This document shows, piece after piece, positions 1 to 5,093 of a stretch of DNA of 5,093 nt. This stretch comes from Bacteroidota bacterium (GTDB lineage Bacteria; Bacteroidota; Bacteroidia; Bacteroidales; B18-G4): assembly GCA_030635045.1 (NCBI GenBank), contig DAOVZP010000153.1, positions 1-5,093 of the forward strand, in the 5' to 3' direction. Position 1 is the stretch's first letter, and every line of letters begins with the position of its first letter. The position numbers and the translations under genes are program-made. Below the pieces are notes generated by a model. That model saw only the letters and a list, made by a program, of their open reading frames with translations, searched no databases and was not told the DNA's origin.

Positions 1-1125
1 AGCTTGCTGATCATAGTGTTCGGCACCAACCTTCTCCATTATGTGACCGAGGAGCCCACCATGACGCATGCATATAATTTCGCATTGATCTCTGCTTTTC
101 TGTTCCTGATCGTAAAGTGGCTTCAGCAACCGGGCATAAAATATGCAATTCTAATCGGAGCCCTTGCCGGTCTTATTACTTTGATAAGACCAAGCAATAT
201 TATTGTGGTATTACTGCTTGTATTATGGGGCGTTTCATCATTCCGTGAGTTGGGATCAAGGATCAGCTTCTATTTTAGGAATTTTCACCTGGTCGGGATC
301 ATGATCATTGGCTTTATCCTTGTGTGGCTCCCACAGTTCATTTACTGGCATCATGTTTCCGGAAGTCTGTTTCTTTATACTTATGGATCGAGCGGACAAG
401 GATTCTTTTTTGATAATCCGCAAGTGTATCATCTTCTTTTTAGTTACAGGAAAGGCTGGTTTGTTTATACGCCATTAATGTTTGTGGCATTATTTGGCTT
501 TTATTTCTTATACAAGAACAACAAAGGACTATTCTGGCCCATCATCATTTACCTCGCCATCAATACATATATCTTAGCCTCATGGTGGTCGTGGTGGAAC
601 GGTGGTAGTTTTGGCCTCCGCTCCTTCATAGACATGTACGGATTAATGGCATTCCCCCTGGCAGCCTTATTAACATTTTTTCTAAAACAAAGGTCCCTGA
701 TAATGATCCCTGCATTATTGATCCTGGGTGCCTTGCTATACTTTAATCTCTTTCAGACGAACCAGTATAAAAATGGAGCGCTGCATTATACAATGATGAC
801 CCAAAAATCCTATTGGGACAATTTTCTCGATATGACACCCCCTCAAAGTTATTGGGACAATCTGGTATACCCTGATTATGAGGCCGCAAAACAAGGGAAA
901 TACTATACAGAAAGAGAAATTCCCCTGAAACTGGAAACACAGCTGGGCATGAGAGGATGGGAGTATTATGATAAGCTCAAAGATTCAATTCAAAGCCAGC
1001 CCGGTTATTTGGATAATATTCTCCGCAATAATAAAGAGGGAGCATCGCTTGATTCCCTGATTCATATTGAAACCATGTCAGTCTTCAATAAAGTTGTGGA
1101 TAAATATTATATGGAAAACCCATAG
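1..1125 (+). CDS. GT-C (PMT/ArnT-like) membrane glycosyltransferase, C-terminal part
   Basis: The reading frame is already open at base 1 and stops with TAG at 1123-1125, so the N-terminus lies upstream; 374 residues are visible. It looks like an integral-membrane GT-C glycosyltransferase, a class that transfers a sugar from a polyprenyl-phosphate carrier at the outer face of the inner membrane. Hydrophobic segments lie near residues 27-40, 47-65, 66-79, 95-112, 153-172, 178-196, 211-228 and 232-250. Supporting motifs are an E-E-P-T-M-T-H-x-Y stretch (17-25), L-F-S-Y-R-K-G-W followed by Y-T-P (146-157), and a Trp-rich loop ending in G-S-F-G-L-R (194-207); such elements recur in PMT-like proteins. 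The catalytic acidic loop expected near the N-terminus is off the window. Residues from about 251 form a soluble tail with a small internal repeat. The family call is fairly secure; substrate and acceptor are unknown. It is separated from the next gene by 129 nt and may be its own transcription unit. Confidence 0.72.
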   Translation, partial: SLLIIVFGTNLLHYVTEEPTMTHAYNFALISAFLFLIVKWLQQPGIKYAILIGALAGLITLIRPSNIIVVLLLVLWGVSSFRELGSRISFYFRNFHLVGIMIIGFILVWLPQFIYWHHVSGSLFLYTYGSSGQGFFFDNPQVYHLLFSYRKGWFVYTPLMFVALFGFYFLYKNNKGLFWPIIIYLAINTYILASWWSWWNGGSFGLRSFIDMYGLMAFPLAALLTFFLKQRSLIMIPALLILGALLYFNLFQTNQYKNGALHYTMMTQKSYWDNFLDMTPPQSYWDNLVYPDYEAAKQGKYYTEREIPLKLETQLGMRGWEYYDKLKDSIQSQPGYLDNILRNNKEGASLDSLIHIETMSVFNKVVDKYYMENP

Positions 1126-1185
1126 CCTTATTACCCGAATGCTATCATGGCCAGGATATATCACGCGATCTTAGCTGAGTACAGC

Positions 1186-1202
1186 CCCATACTCTTTATG
1201 GG
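1186..1202. repeat. 6-bp inverted repeat ahead of the putative promoter
   Basis: CCCATA (1186-1191) and TATGGG (1197-1202) are perfect complements around a 5-nt spacer. It could form a short RNA hairpin at the 3' end of the upstream transcript, or be a protein-binding site, because it sits just upstream of the -7 box where a -33 element would be expected. No T-run follows, so it is not a canonical intrinsic terminator. A 6-bp palindrome can arise by chance. Confidence 0.3.
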
Positions 1203-1210
1203 AATATTCA

Positions 1211-1218
1211 TATCTTTG
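1211..1218 (+). promoter_or_regulatory. Putative Bacteroidota -7 promoter box
   Basis: TATCTTTG matches the Bacteroidota sigma-factor -7 consensus TAnnTTTG at every fixed position. It lies in the only intergenic gap, 36 nt before the ATG of the GT2 gene, which would place transcription start near 1222-1226 and give a leader of about 30 nt. No clear TTG -33 element is visible at the usual distance (about 1185-1192 reads CCCCATAC), so the call rests on the -7 box and its position. It would drive the downstream four-gene unit. Confidence 0.55.
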
Positions 1219-1254
1219 CCCTGCATTTATTGACGATTCCTTTATCTTACATTT

Positions 1255-2121
1255 ATGACAGAGCAGCAACATTCAGTATCAATTATTATACCTGCCTATA
1301 ACGAAGAAACCGGCATTACAGGCACCCTGGAAAAGCTTATCGCAGGCAATTATCACAAAAAGTACGAGATCATAGTTGTGGATGATGGGTCTACCGACAA
1401 TACAAAAGCAGTGTGTGAGACATTCCCGGTGAGGGTAATCAGTCATACCGTGAATAAAGGATATGGAGCAGCTTTAAAAACCGGTATCAGAAAGTCGACT
1501 TGCGATGAGGTTATGTTTATGGACAGTGATGGCCAGCATGATCCAAAATACATCGATGAATTGGTAAGGCTGCTTGAGGACCATGAAATGGTGATCGGCT
1601 GCCGTACACAGGATTCTTTCCAGGTGCAAAACCGTAAAGCAGGAAAAAAAGTGATCAAGTGGGTTGGGGAATTTCTTGTAGAGCAAAAACTCCCTGATTA
1701 TAATTCAGGCTTTCGCGGATTTAAGAAAGATTTGATCAAGGATATGATGCACATCATGCCAAATGGCTTTTCCTTTTCAACCACCTCGACCCTTGGATTT
1801 ATGAAAGAAGGTTATAATATCGCTACTTTTCCCATAGTAGTTGAAGAAAGGGTGGGTCGGAAAAGTTCTGTTAAATTTTTTAAAGACGGGCCCAAAACCA
1901 TCATGCTTTTACTCAGGATCATCATGCTCTTCAACCCACTTAAGATATTCCTTCCTGCCAGCTTTATTTTTAGCTTTTCAGGTATTGCTTTCGGGGTATA
2001 TGGTTATATCGCTTTAGATCGATTTTCGAACGGAGCCATTATCCTTACCACCTTAGGCATGATCCTGTTCTTTATCGGATTGATAGCTGATCAAATCTCA
2101 TTGCTCAACCGCAAACACTAA
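1255..2121 (+). CDS. GT2 family polyprenyl-phosphate glycosyltransferase (DPM1/GtrB-like)
   Basis: This 288-residue protein is predicted to transfer a sugar from a nucleotide-sugar donor to a polyprenyl phosphate at the cytoplasmic face of the inner membrane. The GT-A fold is clear: the opening strand S-I-I-I-P-A-Y-N-E-E (9-18), V-V-D-D-G-S-T-D (41-48) for nucleotide binding, the N-K-G-Y-G-A-A-L segment (67-74), the metal-binding D-S-D-G-Q-H-D-P (90-97), and D-Y-N-S-G-F-R-G-F (148-156), typical of DPM1-type enzymes. Two hydrophobic helices at about 229-254 and 261-279 end in A-D-Q-I-S-L-L, as in GtrB-like proteins with two C-terminal membrane segments. The ATG is the first start after an in-frame TGA at 1231-1233; no Shine-Dalgarno is evident. 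It opens the operon, and the next gene begins within 3 nt of its stop. The donor sugar (glucose, mannose, GlcNAc or another) cannot be told from sequence. Family assignment is very secure. Confidence 0.93.
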   Translation: MTEQQHSVSIIIPAYNEETGITGTLEKLIAGNYHKKYEIIVVDDGSTDNTKAVCETFPVRVISHTVNKGYGAALKTGIRKSTCDEVMFMDSDGQHDPKYIDELVRLLEDHEMVIGCRTQDSFQVQNRKAGKKVIKWVGEFLVEQKLPDYNSGFRGFKKDLIKDMMHIMPNGFSFSTTSTLGFMKEGYNIATFPIVVEERVGRKSSVKFFKDGPKTIMLLLRIIMLFNPLKIFLPASFIFSFSGIAFGVYGYIALDRFSNGAIILTTLGMILFFIGLIADQISLLNRKH

Positions 2122-2124
2122 GTG

Positions 2125-2859
2125 ATGAAAGATTATCCCATGGATTTTAGAAACACATGGACTGACAGTGATGTAGAGGCTCACTGGGACCGTGTGGCAT
2201 CTATCTATATTGAAGAAAATGATAAGCTGAAAGACACGCATGACCAGCGATTTGTCGAGAGCATCGAATATCTTCAGCTTAAAGCCGGTCAAAAGATCAT
2301 CAATATCACCAGCCGTGATTGCGAGGCGAACGATTATGTGAAAAAGAAAGGACAAAACATTGACGTAATCAACACTGAGATTTCATCCGGCCTTATGAAG
2401 GTGGCTCAGGAGCACAGGCCTTACGTAATGCAGCAAAAGATCGACAGCTATTCCAAACTTCCTTTTGAAGATGCTTTCTTTGATGCAGTATTGTCACTTG
2501 AAACCCTTGAGCATGTCGAACAACCACTGCAATTCTTACTTGAATTGCACCGCATCGCAAAACCCGGAGCCAGAATGGTTCTAAGCTGCCCGCCGGCTAC
2601 CAGTGAGATCCCATACAGAGTATTTACTTTTCTATTTGGTGGCCACGGAGAAGGACCGCATAAATTCCCTTCATCACGGACCGTTAAAAGGTGGTTGGCC
2701 CAAAGCGGGTGGAAACTGCTACTCCATAAAGGGACCCTGCTTATACCCGTCGGGCCAAAATTTGTGAAAAACACAGGGGAGAAGATCATCTCTTCCTGCC
2801 AGGGCACCTTCATATCTGAATTAGGGATCAGACAATTTTTTGTGTGTGAGAAAGATTGA
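2125..2859 (+). CDS. Class I SAM-dependent methyltransferase-like protein, atypical motif I
   Basis: A 244-residue soluble protein with the layout of a Methyltransf_11-type Rossmann methyltransferase. An N-terminal H-W-D-R-V-A-x-I-Y segment (20-28) precedes the first strand. Then come an acidic residue at the end of the second strand (Glu85), L-P-F-E-D-A-F-F-D-A-V (112-122), the L-E-T-L-E-H-V post-II motif (125-131), K-P-G-A (146-149) and S-C-P-P (154-157). The C-terminal part carries G-G-H-G-E-G-P-H (172-179) and G-T-L-L-I-P-V-G-P (203-211), probably substrate-side. The glycine-rich SAM loop is missing: the motif I site reads N-I-T-S-R-D-C-E-A (60-68). It may be a diverged methyltransferase or a non-catalytic relative. 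ATG 2125 is preferred; GTG at 2122 and ATG at 2140 are alternatives. It starts 3 nt after the upstream stop and overlaps the next gene. A role in modifying a sugar or lipid is inferred from neighbours only. Confidence 0.82.
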   Translation: MKDYPMDFRNTWTDSDVEAHWDRVASIYIEENDKLKDTHDQRFVESIEYLQLKAGQKIINITSRDCEANDYVKKKGQNIDVINTEISSGLMKVAQEHRPYVMQQKIDSYSKLPFEDAFFDAVLSLETLEHVEQPLQFLLELHRIAKPGARMVLSCPPATSEIPYRVFTFLFGGHGEGPHKFPSSRTVKRWLAQSGWKLLLHKGTLLIPVGPKFVKNTGEKIISSCQGTFISELGIRQFFVCEKD

Positions 2860-4189
2860 AAAAATACAGGATGTTGTCCGCGGCGGACTCTGTAACCGCT
2901 GTGGTACCTGCGTGGGTTTATCGGGTGGCCGGATCAGCTTCTCTGATCGTACAGGCAAATACCTGCCAGAGGTTAAGGATGACCCTGAGGGAAGGCTAAG
3001 CCGTGAACTTCTTCGTTATTGCAGTGGCAAGGGATTTGATTTCCCTGTACAAACAGAACGTATCTATGGCTCTGATACACCTCATAATATTTTTACGGGA
3101 GCTTACAAAAACATCTATATAGGCCATTCCGGTGATGAGTTGGTCAGAAGGAACAGTGCCAGTGGTGGCATACTTTCGGCCATACTCATCTGGTTGCTTG
3201 AAAAAAACCATATCGATGGAGCTGTTGTACTGGCAATGTCAAAAGAGGAGCCATGGCTGACTAAACCCGTTATTGCCTGTTCAAAGGAAGAGATCCTCGA
3301 AGCCGCACAAAGCAAATATATCATCTCTTCAGTAAATGAGATCCTGCCGGAAATAGAAGCCTTTAATGGTAAACTGGCTTATGTAGGCCTGCCCGGACAG
3401 GTGCAATCCATACGCTTGCTTCAACAAGACAAACATCCGTCAGTAAAAAATATTGAATACATTTTCGGGCCATTCTATGGAAACACATTGCATTTTTCTT
3501 CTGTAAAAAGTTTTCTCAGGTCATATAGGGAGAAAGATTACAGGAAGATCAGGAAACTTTATTTCCGCTATGGCGAATGGCCCGGGAATATGCGCGTTGA
3601 GCTGGAGGGGGGCAGGACCATCGAATTGCCAAAATTCCATGCAAACTACCTCATTCCCTTTCATATAATGAAAAACAGTCTTTTATGCACTGATTTGAGC
3701 AATGAGTTTACTGACATTTCCGGAGGAGATGCCTGGGCCCCGGTTTATGAGGAAAGAGGCAAGGGCTTCTCGATGGTGTTGTCGCGCTCCGACAAAGGAC
3801 AAGCCATCCTGGATAAAATGCTGGAAGAAGGTTTGATTCAACTTGATTCCATTGATGAAACAGAAGCCATTGCTATGCACTCCCATGGCTACGACCTGAA
3901 AAAAAGGGGAACCTTTATACGCATTAAATACCGCCGATGGATGGGAATGAGGAATCCGGATTACGGCTATGTAATCAAAGGCTTTAGCTTTAAACGCTAT
4001 CTGATGGAATTGTTCATCGACAGCCTTTTCATGATCCTTGGAACCCGGTTTTCAAGGTTTATTATTGAACGTATCCCACCAAGGACCGTAGGAAAGGTAT
4101 TTGAACGATCGAGGAATGTGTGGAAGAAATCTACAAAAAAGATAAAGAGGGAGCATTTAAACAATAACAATGGGAAAGAAAATGAATAG
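2846..4189 (+). CDS. FrhB/FdhB-like (coenzyme F420 hydrogenase/dehydrogenase beta subunit) family protein
   Basis: About 447 residues; predicted flavin- and iron-sulfur-dependent redox protein. In order: a ferredoxin-like C-x2-C-x2-C (Cys16, 19, 22), C-S-G-K-G (59-63) where relatives often have C-P-G, an FrhB_FdhB N-terminal region with R-R-N-S-A-S-G-G and L-L-E-K-N-H-I-D-G-A-V-V, S-K-Y, V-G-L-P-G-Q-V (180-186), and a C-terminal domain with the hallmark D-I-S-G-G-D-A-W (290-297). Several ligand cysteines usual in the family are absent. The last 60 or so residues contain an amphipathic, hydrophobic stretch and a Lys/Arg-rich tail, perhaps membrane-associating. No ATG is near the N-terminus: GTG 2846 is chosen, TTG 2840 is possible, and a stop at 2822-2824 bars anything longer. 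Either start lies inside the methyltransferase gene, implying translational coupling. Homologues occur in bacterial surface-polysaccharide loci with undefined roles; F420 itself is not expected in this phylum. Family call strong, reaction unknown. Confidence 0.85.
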   Translation: MRKIEKIQDVVRGGLCNRCGTCVGLSGGRISFSDRTGKYLPEVKDDPEGRLSRELLRYCSGKGFDFPVQTERIYGSDTPHNIFTGAYKNIYIGHSGDELVRRNSASGGILSAILIWLLEKNHIDGAVVLAMSKEEPWLTKPVIACSKEEILEAAQSKYIISSVNEILPEIEAFNGKLAYVGLPGQVQSIRLLQQDKHPSVKNIEYIFGPFYGNTLHFSSVKSFLRSYREKDYRKIRKLYFRYGEWPGNMRVELEGGRTIELPKFHANYLIPFHIMKNSLLCTDLSNEFTDISGGDAWAPVYEERGKGFSMVLSRSDKGQAILDKMLEEGLIQLDSIDETEAIAMHSHGYDLKKRGTFIRIKYRRWMGMRNPDYGYVIKGFSFKRYLMELFIDSLFMILGTRFSRFIIERIPPRTVGKVFERSRNVWKKSTKKIKREHLNNNNGKENE

Positions 4190-5093
4190 CAATTCTAACC
4201 CAAAGAAAAAACGTATTTTCAGCCCGTTCATGTTGATCCGGCTGATGGGTATCGCTTTGTTTATTTTCATCCTCACCACCATCAATCTTGAAGATCTATG
4301 GAATAATATCCGAAAGGTCGAAACAGGATTTTTACTATATGGAATTCTGTTTCAGATAATCCTTCTGCTGGCAAAAGGCATGAGATGGCATTTGATGAAC
4401 AAGGGAGGAAGGTCTAAGTACAGTATTATCCGCAGCTATGGAGAATTTTTCGAAAGCTATGCCATTGGTGTTATCACACCCGGCAGATTGGGCGAACTTG
4501 TAAAAGCCGGACATGCTGATGGGAAAAAGAGTACTATAGAAACAGTCTTCAGGATCATTATTGAAAGGGGTATCGATATCGGGTTTTTTGTAATTGTGGC
4601 AGGAGCCGCGTTTTTATTTGCCTATACCGGACTCATTCCGGTGATCCCGGCCATCATCATTCTTATAGCTGGAAGCATTATCTTCATTTTGTCTATGGTG
4701 CTTATGAAATCCGCTGCAGCTCTAAGCTTTGCACAGAATCTTTTGAATAAACTGCCTTTTCTTAAATTAGATCTTAAATTCAGTTTCAGACACCTAGATA
4801 ATTCCAATTTTCTTTTTGTGATCATATTATCACTTATCAGCAATTTCAGCGCTTTTCTTTCCTGCTATATGCTCGCCCTCGGATTAAACTTTGAACTGTC
4901 ATTTTTATTTATATCGGGTGGTATTGCCATTGCAGGTTTGATCAATATGTTGCCCATAACAATAATGGGACTTGGCACCCGTGAAGCCACTTTTCTGTTG
5001 CTTTTCAAGCCCATGGCAGAGCCTTTGATCCTTGCCTTCTCAGGATTGGTATTTCTGGTAGCTCAAATAAGTGGTGGATTAATTGCACTCTTG
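4170..5093 (+). CDS. Flippase-like / LPG-synthase transmembrane family protein (UPF0104-type), 3' end cut
   Basis: The frame stays open to the last base, giving 308 visible residues; since stand-alone members are roughly 310-340 residues, only the C-terminus is probably missing. After a Lys-rich cytoplasmic N-terminus (K-K-K-R at 12-15) come multiple membrane helices, near 22-38, 54-70, 137-155, 157-178, 214-232, 243-262 and 285-308. Family landmarks are I-T-P-G-R-L-G-E-L-V-K-A (102-113), E-R-G-I-D (132-136) and a late L-P-x4-G-L-G-T-R-E (261-272). These fit PF03706, whose stand-alone members often sit in glycan and glycolipid loci and are annotated as flippase-like, with function mostly unproven; the MprF relatives carry an extra soluble domain that cannot be checked here. 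ATG 4170 is the first start after an in-frame TAA at 4158-4160; ATG 4182 is the alternative. Both overlap the preceding gene (20 or 8 nt), so it belongs to the same operon. It may help move or handle the lipid-linked sugar made by the GT2 enzyme. Confidence 0.85.
   Translation, partial: MGKKMNSNSNPKKKRIFSPFMLIRLMGIALFIFILTTINLEDLWNNIRKVETGFLLYGILFQIILLLAKGMRWHLMNKGGRSKYSIIRSYGEFFESYAIGVITPGRLGELVKAGHADGKKSTIETVFRIIIERGIDIGFFVIVAGAAFLFAYTGLIPVIPAIIILIAGSIIFILSMVLMKSAAALSFAQNLLNKLPFLKLDLKFSFRHLDNSNFLFVIILSLISNFSAFLSCYMLALGLNFELSFLFISGGIAIAGLINMLPITIMGLGTREATFLLLFKPMAEPLILAFSGLVFLVAQISGGLIALL

Noticed and set aside
743..940. Minus-strand ORF antisense to the GT-C enzyme's tail
   Set aside because: Its composition is that of a complementary frame, with no motif, no promoter and no neighbour on that strand.
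1186..1202. The inverted repeat as an intrinsic terminator of the upstream glycosyltransferase gene
   Set aside because: The stem is only 6 bp and no T-tract follows, so it lacks the features of a rho-independent terminator.
1147..1233. A 28-codon + strand ORF in the intergenic gap (ATG 1147, TGA 1231) coding a hydrophobic peptide
   Set aside because: It spans the putative promoter and inverted repeat, has no visible ribosome binding site and no recognisable similarity; random ORFs of this size are common.
2448..2813. 121-codon minus-strand ORF inside the methyltransferase-like gene
   Set aside because: It is fully antisense to a gene with clear family motifs and has no recognisable domain; it is a shadow frame.
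2846..4189. The FrhB-like gene as evidence for F420-dependent hydrogen or formate metabolism
   Set aside because: No hydrogenase, formate dehydrogenase or F420 biosynthesis gene is nearby, the neighbours are glycan-related, and the usual cysteine ligands are incomplete.
4622..4843. Minus-strand ORF near the right edge
   Set aside because: The + strand here encodes the continuous multi-pass flippase-like protein with family motifs on both sides, so the antisense frame is incidental.

Overview
The window looks like chromosomal DNA from a member of the Bacteroidota, probably an environmental one. The reasons are a good match to that phylum's -7 promoter box (TAnnTTTG, at 1211-1218), no clear Shine-Dalgarno sequences ahead of the starts, moderate GC and compact same-strand gene packing. 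This is inference; no marker gene is present. All five genes lie on the + strand and both end genes are cut by the window edges.

Region by region: 1-1125 is the C-terminal part of a multi-pass GT-C (PMT/ArnT-like) glycosyltransferase. 1126-1254 is the only intergenic gap; it holds a 6-bp inverted repeat and the putative promoter. From 1255 to the right edge runs a tight four-gene unit: a GT2 polyprenyl-phosphate glycosyltransferase with two C-terminal membrane helices (1255-2121); a SAM-methyltransferase-fold protein with an abnormal cofactor loop (2125-2859); an FrhB/FdhB-type flavin/iron-sulfur protein with a reduced cysteine set (2846-4189); and a multi-pass 'flippase-like' LPG-synthase-TM family protein (4170 to the edge, not terminated). 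The last three genes start within 3 nt of, or overlap, the preceding stop codon, so the four are very probably co-transcribed and translationally coupled.

A working model (inference): the GT2 enzyme charges a polyprenyl phosphate with a sugar on the cytoplasmic side. The methyltransferase-like and FrhB-like proteins modify the sugar or lipid, or act with an unknown partner. The flippase-like membrane protein helps move or handle the lipid-linked product, and a GT-C enzyme such as the first gene could use it as donor on the periplasmic side. The combination of an unusual methyltransferase, an FrhB homologue in a phylum not known for F420, and a flippase-like protein behind one promoter is the most interesting thing here. 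No RNA gene, CRISPR array, insertion sequence or phage feature was seen.
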